From the NCBI RefSeq assembly GCF_963583255.1, contig NC_084803.1, positions 1,547,373 to 1,611,372 of the forward strand: a stretch of DNA of 64,000 bases. Direction: 5' to 3'. This stretch comes from Pyrus communis. Lineage: Eukaryota > Streptophyta > Magnoliopsida > Rosales > Rosaceae. How positions within the stretch are numbered: position 1 is the first letter of the stretch; each line of letters begins with the position of its first letter. The position numbers and the translations under genes were made by a program. The notes beneath the pieces are model-generated. The model saw nothing but the letters and a program-made list of their open reading frames with translations. It was not told the origin of the DNA and did not search any database. Positions 54,035 through 64,000 of this stretch are shown here, one piece after another.

Positions 54035-54485
54035 ATCCTCTCCGGATCCTGTTGGTGAGGATCCTGGGGATTCTTGAATTGTTTCCGTTCATCGTACATC
54101 ATGCGGCCAGTTTTTGTAGGTAATGTTTGTGTTTAATTTAAAAAAAAATGTTTAAAATGATTTATGATCATAGCTGTTAGATCAAATTTAAAGGGCCCGG
54201 ATCACTTGATCTGGTGGCTTTGGTAGAAGAAATATGGAAATGACCTATTTCCTTACTTGAGGGGTTCTTTCAAAGCCAATAGGATCTTCTTCAGATCCTT
54301 TTGGTAAGGATCTTGGAGATTCGTAAATCATATTCATTCATCGTACATCGTGTGGTTAGTTTTTGTCAGATACTGTTTGTATTTAATTTTAAGTAAAAAT
54401 ATTTAAAATGATTTTTGATCGGGCGATGTACGATGACCAGACACAATTCACGAATCTCCAAGATCATCACAAAGAGGATCCGGAT
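54035..54485. mobile_element. Two F1 foldback MITEs, one partial
   Basis: 54035-54170 keeps a left arm (CCGTTCATCGTACATCATGC). 54290-54485 has both arms (CATTCATCGTACATCGTG and GGGCGATGTACGATGACC). An F2-like piece lies between. Confidence 0.6.
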
Positions 54486-54659
54486 TCCTTTCAAGGTGAC
54501 CCAATGGAAATTGAAACAAAGGTGTTGATAACGTTGGAGTATCTAGCTAATGATGGTGTGTGTGAGTGGGACTAACAATGCCTCATGTGGTACCAAAACT
54601 ACGGAGAAAATTATATTTTTCAGGCAAAATAATAACAGTTTTATTATCATTACTATAAA

Positions 54660-55170
54660 CTTCAAATAGAGTATCTTGGAAATCCTAATGATTCCCAAAC
54701 AAAATGGATTCCAAAACAAAAAAAAAGGCCAACTTGGCCAATCTAATAGCCACCATATCGGCAGATCTTTGGATTTGACTAGCATGATAACACATCCAGC
54801 ACTCCAAAGCCAAAAGTACTTCAATCTCAACAACTAGAATTTCAATCACATCATAACTCGCTTCATGAGAGACTCTGTGTACAAAATTGCCGACAAAACT
54901 AGTAAAGGAACACTATTTACATACAAGCAACGCCAACTTAAAAAAGGAACTGCAAAAGAACCAACTAATGATGATTACAAGAATGACTCTGCACTCAAAA
55001 CTACCAACGAAGTCATCAATTGCATTACGATAAGTTGTACAAACACCATCATGAGACATGAAATAAAGACTCAAGCTCAAAAAGACAAATATAACATGGA
55101 CGAAAACCGCACTATAATCTAGAAAACCCACATCATAAAAATTCAACTTTATCTCTTGCCAAACCCACAC
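54660..55170 (-). pseudogene. RNase H-like relic in R copy 4
   Basis: The frame 54913-55170 gives KLNFYDVGFLDYS and HDGVCTTYRNAIDDFVGSFE, and the C-terminal part is in another frame upstream on the minus strand. It has more disruptions than the copy at 22607. Confidence 0.4.
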
Positions 55171-55352
55171 GGAATAGGATCATCTCCGGATCCCTTCCAC
55201 CCAATCAATATATCCGGGCCCTTGAAATTTGATCAAACTGCTACAAACAGGGGCCTCTTTAAAAGTTATAACAACTTTAGTTGTTGGATCAAATTTCAAG
55301 GGTCCGGATTAGGTGATTGGGTGAATTTGGTGGAAATGATCCATAGAGGATC
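55171..55352. mobile_element. Foldback MITE, family F2
   Basis: Occupies the same CAAACCCACAC/CCAACCCACAC site as in R copies 2 and 3a, so the insertion predates those block duplications but not the split from copy 1. Confidence 0.65.
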
Positions 55353-55740
55353 CCTTTCCAACCCACACTACCCAAAACAACCACAAATGGGAGATTTTGA
55401 GAGAACGATTAGATTGAAAAAGGACAAAAAAATAATTGATTAAGAACTCAAATATAAGCAAGCTTAGGCTCGGACTTAATCACCCCAAAATGGACTGAAA
55501 TAATTAGTATATCATTAATGTGTGATAATAATAAAAAATCACTTGGTGGCTTAGGCACAATAGTTTAATTTTTTTGGGGACCAAAAACACTTACAGAGGC
55601 ACTTCAGCCTCTCTTTAACCAATATTGTGTGATTTACACGCGTCATGAATCTAACCCAAAATGTACACGAATAAAATATAAGTTTGAAATTCATTTTCAA
55701 TCATTGAATCATCCCGTAGCAGTTATAGAATGATCGTTAT

Positions 55741-56465
55741 TTAGGGGTGGGCACGGTCTGGTTCAGCCTGGTTTCACTCATGGAACCGAAATTGAAAAAT
55801 TTCAACGGTTTAGTTCGGTGCGGTTCTACTTAAATTTATTACTAAAATCATACGGTTCGGTTCATGACGGTTCCAGTTTGGTTCATGCCGGTTTACGGTT
55901 CTAACCAAAATTATATATATGTTTTTTCTAATTTTCTACTTCTAATACCGAACACATTTCAACCACAAATTCAAGTACATTTGAGTTTCCACTACTAGAT
56001 CTATAAGATTGGTGACCGGAGGATAGAAAGTGTGCATATAAATATAACTCAAAAGATAGAAAGACTCATATTAAGACCAAACTATGGATCTTAAACTAAA
56101 ACTAAAATGTACATAATGCATAATATACTGGAAAAGAATAGAGAAAAATAATGTTGGGAGAGAAAAGTGATAAAACAACAAAGGAGGGGGAGAGAAGTGA
56201 AGAAAAATATTAGGCTTATGCACGTGGTCTTCTTGGAAAAATGTCTTATTTATATAAAAATAAATAAAACAATCATTTATATTAAAAGCGATTCGGTTCG
56301 GTTCTTCCAGTTCTTAATATTTCCAAATCGAAACCGGAATCGTTTGAAACGGTTCGATTTGGTTTTTGTTCCGGTTTTGACTTTTTTGGTCAACGCGATT
56401 TTTTACGATTTTTTTATCACAGTTCGATTCGATTTTCCAGTTTGGCGGTTTTTATGCCCACCCTT
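55741..56465. mobile_element. hAT-like non-autonomous element, 725 bp
   Basis: Ends TTAGGGGTGGGCA and TGCCCACCCTT are inverted repeats. The flanks ATCGTTAT (55733-55740) and ATAGTTAT (56466-56473) are an 8-bp target duplication with one change. The interior has repeated CGGTTCGGTTC-like tracts. A 100-codon frame inside (56167-56469) shows no transposase features. Confidence 0.8.
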
Positions 56466-56543
56466 ATAGTTATTCAATGTATAAAAATCATAAGTGCTAG
56501 ACCTTCTAGTGTAGAGTTTTTTTTGTAAGATTATTTTCGTGGG

Positions 56544-56858
56544 TGTTGTAGAACAGTGGATGTCCACTCAAAGAATAAAATAATGGACCCTTCCACTATT
56601 TGCCGAAGCTTGCCTCATACGACTCCTATCTCCACACAACATCAAAGCAATAAGTTCACAAAAAGAAAGAGAGAAAAGAGAGGAAAAGGAGAGGAGATAA
56701 CAGGGAGAGTTATTTTGTACTCCTATTATTCTAAATTATAATGAAAGCATCACTGCTGCTCCAATGACGTACTCTAGTCACACTGACTGTGGAGGAACCT
56801 CGTAAATTTTGTGTCTTGTTTTATTTATTCCAATGCACACACCGTCGATTTTACAACA
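56544..56858 (+). repeat. 5' LTR of the Copia element
   Basis: 315 bp, matching 60954-61285 with many substitutions and a missing stretch (CTATAAAATACAAACTC in the 3' copy only). Contains TTATTTTGTACTCC and AATTATAATGAAAGCA. Confidence 0.85.
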
Positions 56859-56941
56859 CGTTATCAGCACGAGAAGCTCTCAAGTCAGTGGAAAACACAA
56901 CGCCATAAATCTAGTGAAGCACTATCTACCTTTCACCTTCA

Positions 56942-57253
56942 TCAGCTAAAATCCCACAGAATAAAAGGTATGTTCATTTTCCGTCTCTCCAACAGGGCCA
57001 TAAGCGCCCCATCAAACTTCAGTGAGAATTGAAATTTACAACGACCTGCAGTCGCCACGAGATGAGAAAACTCATACTTGACAACTGGTTTCCAGAGATC
57101 CAAAAGAATCTCATCAAACTTAGAAACCCAGATCGCGTTGTTTTCAACGGATCTCGAGAACTCCCATGAATTCTCAGTTGTCTGAGATGGTGATGGTAGG
57201 ACTGACTCCACACAGACCTCCCTCTCTTGTGCCTCCATTAACCCCGCTATCAT
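56942..57253 (-). other. Unexplained open frame on the antisense strand within the Copia element
   Basis: 103 codons against the element direction, just after the primer-binding region, where gag should begin. It includes VSKFDEILLDLWKPVVKYEF. I do not recognise it; chance or captured DNA are both possible. Confidence 0.25.
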
Positions 57254-57949
57254 CTATGTCTCTGTATGGAGGTTCTTGCTTTGCGATGCTATGTTCCTTG
57301 GGTCATGCAAGAATAACGCAAGTCTCTGGTAGTTGTTTGGATTGAATTGAATTTGTCAACCTCCACAACAACCCAACTGACCCTGCGTTTTGAGACTGAC
57401 AGAGAATGAAGAAAAATAATAGAAAAGGGGGATTGATGCAATAGTAAGGCACATGTGAAGAAAAAAAAAAGTTTGGAAATGTGTGGTGTTGACTGCACCC
57501 TAAGAAAAATAATAAAAAAAAAATATATAAAGGGATTTGAATGGTCCACGACACTATTTGGTCAAAATAAAAAAATTAAAAAAAAAAAGAAATATAAAGG
57601 CTTTTGTTGGTGCATGGCACCATGCTACAAAAATAAGAAAAGTAATGATAACAATGTTTGAATAAGTGCTAACAACAGAAAGAAAAATAATAAATAAAAT
57701 GAGGTCTGATACTTCTTGTTATTTATGTGAATTGGGGTTGGTTTAAAACTCTTTCACAAGTTCTATTTACTTTAAAGCAATTTATTTATCACAGACGGTA
57801 TTACCGCCTACTACTTTAAGTTTTGATTTATGTGAATGGTGCTGAATTTATTACAAGCTTTATTTACTTAAATACAATTTATTCATTATGGCTGGAATTA
57901 CCGCATATTGCTTTAAATTATTTATTTTACTTATCTTTTGTTACGATGA

Positions 57950-60900
57950 GTATAATAAGGACCCGAAGTTCCTTGATCAGATCAGAACATGCAGTTTCTT
58001 GATCCTCATCATATAAAAATGATTGGACCTGAAGTTCCATCATACAAAAAATTAGGCATGAAATCTTTTGATCCTCAGATCAAGACATTAAGTTCCTTAA
58101 TGAGTACAGTAAGCTTGAAGTGTCGTAGTGCCTCAACTTAACTGTAATAAAGGCCAAAAGAGTCTCAGTCCACACCAGAAGTTCCTTATATCCATGCTCA
58201 AAATAGTTTAGCAAAAGCATTTATTAAGATGATGAAATTGATTACCCGCGCTCTGCTCATGAAAACAAAATTGCCAGTTTTTACATGAGTACATGCTATT
58301 TTGCATGATGCAGTATTAGTTCAGTTGAGACTTGTTGCCAACCATCAATACTTCTCAGTATAACTCGTGTTTGGGCACCAGTTGTGTTATCTATGTGCCT
58401 ATTGCACTGTCACAACATACTTAAATAAGGCATCATCGCGGATTGGGCATTGATATTGAACATCATTTATCATTCAATATTTAGAACCTTTGACTAGGGA
58501 TATGTTTACCACGTGGTTTACGGACTATCATTTTGATAAGACAATTTTCTCGCCTTTAGGGGGAGAAAATAACATCATTCCAGAAGAACGATGAGAAAAT
58601 ATCATTCTAGAAGAATGATGAGAAAAGACCGTTCTAGAAGAACGAAGAGAATTCGTCTTATTTTGATTCATGAAACAATCAATGAGAAAAATTAAGTGAG
58701 AACGATTAATGATGCAACGAAAGTGATGAAATCACATATACTTGCTGCAAATGTGCCTACAAGAATTGATGTCCCTATTGAAAATAAATAAAATAATGAT
58801 GCAGTAAATGATTTATCTATTGCATGCCTGAAGCGTGACAGACCATTAGACTCAAAAGGTTTAGTCATTCGAAATAAGAAGAATATGACACTACCGAACT
58901 ATTGCATTCCCGTAGCATAATTGTTACATGCCAGAAGCATGACAGTTGCCGCATGGATACACATCCCAGAAAAGACAATCCGCGGACATGAGAATATTGA
59001 TGTCTCATGCATGAAGCATCATAGACGTATAGGTTCCAATGACTCAACTCCGGAAGTGGAGATTAAAATTCAAGCTCTATAACGCTCAAGAGGAGGTTAT
59101 GATCTGCATTCTCTAAATTATGACTATCGTAGAAGAGATAGTGTAATGCCCTTGAAGAGGTAATGGATATCCAAAGAAATGAAAAGCTTTTATGCATGCG
59201 CATGCACATGAGAATATGGGATCACAGATTGATGATAACCAATGGTAATGTTGGTTTTTACAAGTAGCTACTAAATTCATCAATGAACTGTGTTGATATT
59301 GAGTCATGTTCTTTTTCCATCAACAAAATTATTGGCCAAAATGGAAACAGGCAATTCCATTACAATTTTGTAAGAACGTGGAAAAATGGACATATATACT
59401 TGAATACAATACAAATAGCCAAAAGATGTTGAACCTAGAAGGTTATATATAGGCATTTGTAATACTGTGAAATACACTCACATGATATGACACAAGGTTA
59501 TAAACGAGTTCATATGAATGAAGAATTATATACAAAGGGTTGTACGTCGCCCCCATCATATCTCTATAAGTAAATCCCTGAAGAATACATGGGAGCAAAT
59601 TGCTCTGTATAAATTCTAAAGAAAAATGTGTTATAAAGTGTAGAAAATCCCTGAATGATTCAAATTGCTTGAAGAAAACCCTGAAAAGGTAAAACATAAA
59701 GTATGTACTCAATACAAATGGATGATATAAATTGCCTTAGTGAGTACTATCACTATGATATTGTTGCAACATACTAAAATCTCTTGCAAGAGTCGATGAC
59801 ATTAGATTGGGACTCCTAAAGAGTTTAGAAATATTATAAAGTGTTGAGAGAAATATTGTCTCGAACTGCATATCGAACAATCTACCAACACGAATTTTAT
59901 CCATGATGTTTATGATATTAAATAATCATATAGATTGAAGATTATGAGTTGAATACTCAAATGATTTAGACACTAAGAATGATCATTTATCTTTACGAAA
60001 GAAAGATAAATTGATATTTGGTCCAGAAGTACCGCATCTTAGTGAAGTATATGCTTTATTGTATTTAGCGCAATACATTGAATGAAATAAAGCTTATCTA
60101 TTGATATCTCAGAGAAATTACAGATATGTACATACACATAAGTTAAAACAAACAGGACGGAGCCTTCACAAAGGCTGCTCATGTGAAACTTTAGTACTCG
60201 GAAGTACCCTTGAAAGGGAGGCACCAGAGGTTGATTATTTGGAGCCTCTATACTTGGTAAAACTCCGGATGACGAAGGCAATAGGTGCCATTGGAATAAA
60301 GCCTCGAATCTCCCTGTCAATTCCTTTGTCTTTGTTCTCACCTGCAGGATAAGGAGAAAGAGAGCAATCGGTCGCCACATAGAATCAAGCTTCCAATATG
60401 GAGCTAATTGCCCAGAACCTTTTCCTGGTTACTTACCTTGCATTGCTCTTGAGTACTCATTTTCAACTATTGCTATGATGTTGGTTATTTACACTGAAGT
60501 TGCCAAACATGATGAGTTGCTGAGAAGGGAAAATACCACTTCTGCAAGGGGAACAGATAAGGCAAGTGAATATGATACATTGAAGCATGTGGAAACAAGT
60601 ACAACAAAACACATGCCGATTCATCTCCAACGGAGCCGAAGATCACTTGTTATGTGGAGCTGCTCGTGGTCCAATTTCATTCAAGAACAAGTCCCAAAGC
60701 CTTTAGCGAAATCACAAGTTCGATTCAAGACCAAGTGTCCACCACCTTTGGATCGAATTTAGCTCCAAATAAATGAAATAAACTCGAACATTTGGAGGAA
60801 GTCTAGCAGAAGATCCTCTAGCCAAGTTCAAGAACAAGCATGTGGAAAGTCAACAAGCACAACAGATATGGTACTACTCATCAGGGGGAGCATCCAAAAA
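57950..60900 (+). pseudogene. Decayed Copia pol region
   Basis: Many stops and frameshifts, but recognisable pieces occur in order: an integrase-end segment at about 58215-58330 (AKAFIKMMKLITRALLMKTK then LPVF, HAILHDAVL); the linker before reverse transcriptase near 58820 (CLKRDRPLDSKG); WPKWKQAI near 59333; a PEEYMGANCS-like piece near 59575, where the palm of the reverse transcriptase should be; and FGPEVPHLSEVYALLYLAQY (60019-60078), from the region before RNase H. Large parts are missing. The sequence after 60140 is not recognisable as pol. Confidence 0.75.
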
Positions 60901-60953
60901 CAGATCAAGATTTTAGCGAGTTAATCGAAGACTTGTGGCCATCCAATGGTGAA

Positions 60954-61285
60954 TGTTGTAGAATAGTAGATGTCCACTCAAAGAATAAAATAATGGGCTC
61001 TTCCACTGTTTGCTGAAGCTTGCCTCATACGACTCCTATTTTCTATAAAATACAAACTCTACACAATATCAAAGCAATAAGTTTATGAAGAGGAAGAGAG
61101 AAAAGAGAGGAAGAGGAGAAGAGATAACATAGAGAGTTATTTTGTACTCTTATTATTCTAAATTATAATGAAAGCACCACTACTGCTTCGATGACGTACT
61201 TCAATCATACTGACTATAAAAGAACATCTTAAATTTTGTGTCTTGTTTTATTTATTTCACTGTACACACTGTCGATTTTACAAGA
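60954..61285 (+). repeat. 3' LTR of the Copia element
   Basis: 332 bp; pairs with 56544-56858. Confidence 0.85.
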
Positions 61286-61735
61286 GCGGGGGCAATGATA
61301 TTAAAATCATCCACGGGCCACACAGAAGACAATCCTATCTTTTACTTGCAAGTTGCATCGAACAGATAAGTGAAAGGTCCAAACTAACTGTCATAAATAA
61401 TCAAGTTCTTCAGAATAATCAATAGTCGTCGAGAAAAATGTGGGAACGCGCGATTTAAATATTTGGTCGCTCTTTTTTTTATTTTTTATTTTTTTTATTT
61501 TGTGATAGGTCGTTCTTTAGTAAATTGACTATTGACAATAAAATATTATGGGATAAGTTTAAATAATAATTCTAAAGCCAAGTAGAAAGTCGTCGAAGAA
61601 ATGTCACACTCTTCACGAATCAGCTTGATGCTCCTTAATTCAACATTTGACTAATGAGTGTTCATAATATTGAAAATAGCAAATTATAATATCAGACAGC
61701 GTGGCATATGCGGGTTCATATGTTAATTATTTGGA
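61286..61735. repeat. Repeat block R, copy 4, last part
   Basis: GGGGGCAATGATATTAAAATCATCC onward continues the R block exactly where it was broken at 56543. Confidence 0.8.
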
Positions 61736-62690
61736 GTACAGATCCTTTTCGAATCTAAAAAAATTGAATATAAGAATCAAATGATATGAATAGTTAAAAT
61801 TTGATCTAACGGCTATAATTATTATAACTTTTAAAAAAAAATTTTGTTTGTAACTATTGAATCAAATTTCAAGTCTAAATTATTTAAACCTCATCAACGC
61901 CACCATGAGACATAAAAGAAAAAGACAAATTTAACATAGACGAAAGCCGGACTATACCTAGACAACCCACACCATAAAAATTCTGCTCCATTTCTTGCCA
62001 CACACCACACTTTCCAAACAACCATAGACGGAAGATTTTGGGAGAAAAAATGGATTGAAAAAGGACAAAAAAATAAGTGACAGAGAACTCAAATCTAAGC
62101 AAGTTTAGACGCAAACTTAATCATCACAAAAGGGACTAAAATGATTAGTATATCATCAATGCGTGATAAAAAATTATTTGCTAACTTCGCCACAACAGTC
62201 TACTTTTTGGGGATCGAAAAAACTCACAGAAACATTTCAACCTTTTATTGACCATTATCGTGTGATACACACGCGTTAAAAATCTAACCCAAAACCTATC
62301 GTATATGATATATGAGTATGAAATTTATTTTCAATCAGTAGGTCATCCCTTAGCGCGGGGGCAATGATATTTTTTCAATAGGTCATCCCTTACCGGAATT
62401 GTCCCTGATGTATAAAAATCACGAGTGGCAGACCAATTCCAGCGTAGAGTTTTATTTGTAAGGTTATTTTCGTGAGGCCGATGATATAAAAATTATGCAC
62501 ACATCACAAAGAAGACAATCCCATCTTAGTTGCATATTGCAACGAACAGATAAGTAAAGGGTCCAAACCAACCATGTCACAAAATAATAAATCCTCAAAA
62601 TATTCAAAATTCGATAAACGTCTAGAAAAACGGGGGATTGAGCAGTTTTACCATTTTGTCATCCTCAATTAAATTGTCTTTTTAAAGAGT
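61735..62690. repeat. Repeat block R', copy 4, internally shortened
   Basis: The third-family foldback MITE is present, followed directly by the later part of R' (from CACCATGAGACATAAAAG). About 900 bp found in the other copies is deleted. A minus-strand RNase H relic frame (61884-62114) is cut by this deletion. Confidence 0.7.
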
Positions 62691-62719
62691 CATGAAAAGG
62701 AAAGGGTATTTTAAGGGGA

Positions 62720-62890
62720 AGAGGATCATTTCCTAAGCTCTGATTAGGTCATTATGATCGTTTAAATTTAATCTAACAGCTTTAAATATGAAGGTTCTCT
62801 AAAAATTATAATAATTACAACAATTAGATTAAATTTGAACGATCCGGATAACCTGATAAGGGGGATTCTCATCTTGAGCTCAGGAGAGGA
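62720..62890. mobile_element. Foldback MITE with GAGCTCAGGATG-like ends
   Basis: Same family as 25795; left end AAGCTCTGATTAGG, right end ATCTTGAGCTCAGG. Confidence 0.55.
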
Positions 62891-63028
62891 TCCTCTTCCA
62901 TTTTTAAGTACTTTGAAGGTCTCATTTTTATATCTTCTGAAAAGTACTTTTAGAAAGGTAAGCAATCACGTCATTCTTAATTAAATTGTCATTTTAAAGA
63001 GTTTTAAGAAGGAAAGCATAATTTCAAG

Positions 63029-63198
63029 GGAATTAACTTGGCTGTTGAAAATTTCGGCAGCCACTCCTACTTACAACCAATCTCGCGTGGACACGTGTTC
63101 AGGTTTTAATTAAAAAAATCAAAACTTGAATACATGTCTATAAGGGATTGGGTGTAAGTAAGAGTGGCTGCTGAAATTTCAGCCGCCAAGTCTTGTTC
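63029..63198. mobile_element. MITE with a perfect 9-bp target duplication
   Basis: Long inverted ends (ACTTGGCTGTTGAAAATTTC and GAAATTTCAGCCGCCAAGT) are flanked by AATTTCAAG at 63020-63028 and 63199-63207. The block X at 26055 has the unoccupied site. Mutator-type by duplication length. Confidence 0.88.
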
Positions 63199-63492
63199 AA
63201 TTTCAAGTATTTTGAATGTGTTACTATTTTTATATTTTGACTTTGTAAAGATAGATAGATAGAATATAGACAACAGTATTTTTGAACCACATTATTACTA
63301 ATTTATTGTGAGGCTAAACTCATTCCTCTTCCTTTAGTGTAGAAAATATTCTTTTTTTCCCAAAAAAAAAAAAAAAAAAGAGAGAAGGTATTTTTGAAAA
63401 GTAATCAATCACGTCATTAACAAGCGAGAAAAGTCTTCCAAAAGCTACATAACGTAGCACCAATATAAGTAATTGCTTTAAAGAATGCACAA

Positions 63493-63582
63493 ATGAAGCA
63501 GCCTAAGGAGAGCACCAAAGCAGCAGTTGCTGCCTTCTCTAAATGGTCCCTATGTTCTTCTCCAAAGAGACTCTTAAACTAA
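63493..63582 (+). CDS. Conserved 29-codon ORF in block X, copy 4 (uncertain)
   Basis: Intact and, by eye, the same peptide as the copy at 26349, with silent changes in the DNA (CCC to CCT, AAA to AAG). Confidence 0.35.
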   Translation: MKQPKESTKAAVAAFSKWSLCSSPKRLLN

Positions 63583-63890
63583 CGAGATTTTGTTTTCATG
63601 TAGTGGAAACATGGTAACTTGTAAATAACTAACCATTTATATTATTACACGTATTAATTATGGTTCAAAAATAAAATTAAATATATGCGAGTCGGTTTGG
63701 TTAACCGCACCCTAAAAATTTTGGGAGCCGATTGCCAAATCGATTAAGATCGGTGCGGTTTGGTTTAGTCACCGAAAATTAAAAATAAAAAAAATAAAAA
63801 AAAAATAAAAAAACCAAACCAAACCAAACCAAGCTGCGGGTGGGTTAGTCGGTTTTTTTTTAAATGCCCAGCCCTATGTTCTACGTAGAA

Positions 63891-64000
63891 CCAAACATAA
63901 TTTTTTTCTCTTAATAATTAAGATCCACATAAGTAAAATCATCAATTATACTTTACTTTACAGATTTTACATTTTTTTCGAATTCTTAAAATATTCCTAT
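63891..64000 (+). promoter_or_regulatory. Far upstream promoter of a predicted fourth CYP82 gene
   Basis: AATTTTTTTCTCTTAATAATTAAGATCCACATAA through TTAAAATATTCCTAT aligns with 26670-26781, which lies 372 bp before the start codon of copy 2. No coding sequence is in the window. Confidence 0.7.

Larger units (their letters stand above)
54484..55740. repeat. Repeat block R, copy 4, first part
   Basis: Starts TTTCAAGGTGACCCAATGG. It holds the F2 MITE at 55171-55352 and two minus-strand RNase H relic frames (54543-54833 and 54913-55170). The block continues after the hAT-like element (56466-56543) and after the Copia element (61286 onward). Confidence 0.8.
56544..61285 (+). mobile_element. Complete but decayed Ty1/Copia retrotransposon
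   Basis: 5' LTR 56544-56858 and 3' LTR 60954-61285 run TGTTGTAGAA...TTTTACAACA (the last bases of the 3' copy changed to AAGA). CGTTATCAGCACGAG follows the 5' LTR where the primer-binding site should be, a sequence common at this place in plant Copia elements. A TCAGGGGGAGC purine tract lies at 60887-60897. Flanks GTGGG and GCGGG are a 5-bp duplication with one change, and the R block reads on across it. The LTRs have diverged visibly, so the insertion is old. Confidence 0.88.
62900..63890. repeat. Block X, before the predicted fourth CYP82 gene
   Basis: As 25990-26660, with a MITE at 63029-63198 and a hAT-like CGGTTTGGTTAACCG tract ending GCCCAGCCCTATG. Confidence 0.75.

Noticed and set aside
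56167..56469. 100-codon frame within the hAT-like element as a transposase
   Set aside because: No hAT dimerisation or catalytic motif; composed of AT-rich and CGGTT-repeat codons.

Overview
This is a transposon-rich, AT-rich plant nuclear window. Its only intact genes are three tandem, same-strand cytochrome P450 genes of the CYP82 family (start codons at 9614, 27153 and 42168). Each has two exons split by one phase-0 intron and encodes a 526-residue protein. By hand count, copies 1 and 2 differ at about 40 residues (roughly 92% identity) and copies 2 and 3 at about 28 (roughly 95%). A roughly 150-bp MITE at 6732 and 1398 is a sequence I associate with apple and pear genomes, so Rosaceae (Maleae) is my best guess; the evidence for dicot is firmer than for the tribe.

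The window is an irregular tandem array with a 15-22 kb unit. The blocks recur in the same order: CYP82 gene, conserved 3' flank, a decayed unrecognised gene fragment (G, lost after copy 3), a spacer block (S), a foldback MITE, a repeat block with a decayed RNase H-like reading frame on the minus strand (R), a diverged sister of it (R'), a short block with a conserved 29-codon ORF (X), the promoter, and the next gene. The last 110 bases match the far upstream promoter of copy 2, so a fourth CYP82 gene probably starts roughly 250-375 bp beyond the right edge.

Layout: 1-421 end of an LTR retrotransposon; 422-6500 MITE-rich DNA; 6534-8107 R block; 8359-9080 TIR element carrying exon-like DNA inside the promoter of copy 1; 9614-11644 CYP82 copy 1; 12632-13347 complete Cassandra-type TRIM with 5S rRNA-like LTRs; 13692-15001 PIF/Harbinger derivative with an ORF1 exon; 15473-15734 RWD-domain pseudogene; 17140-17280 Helitron helicase tail; 17690-26660 G, S, R, R', X; 27153-29192 CYP82 copy 2; 30048-41170 G, S, R, X and a secondary rearrangement of these; 42168-44134 CYP82 copy 3; 45416-51960 LTR-element remains; 52030-63890 S, R, R', X, with R split by a hAT-like element and a complete but decayed Copia element; 63891-64000 promoter of the predicted next copy.

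The three enzymes should be ER-anchored monooxygenases of specialised metabolism; the substrate cannot be read from sequence. What separates the copies is mainly their promoters, each rebuilt by different transposons. I did not find a clearly new biological system. The best leads are the conserved small ORF in block X, the transposon-rebuilt promoters, and the predicted fourth gene.
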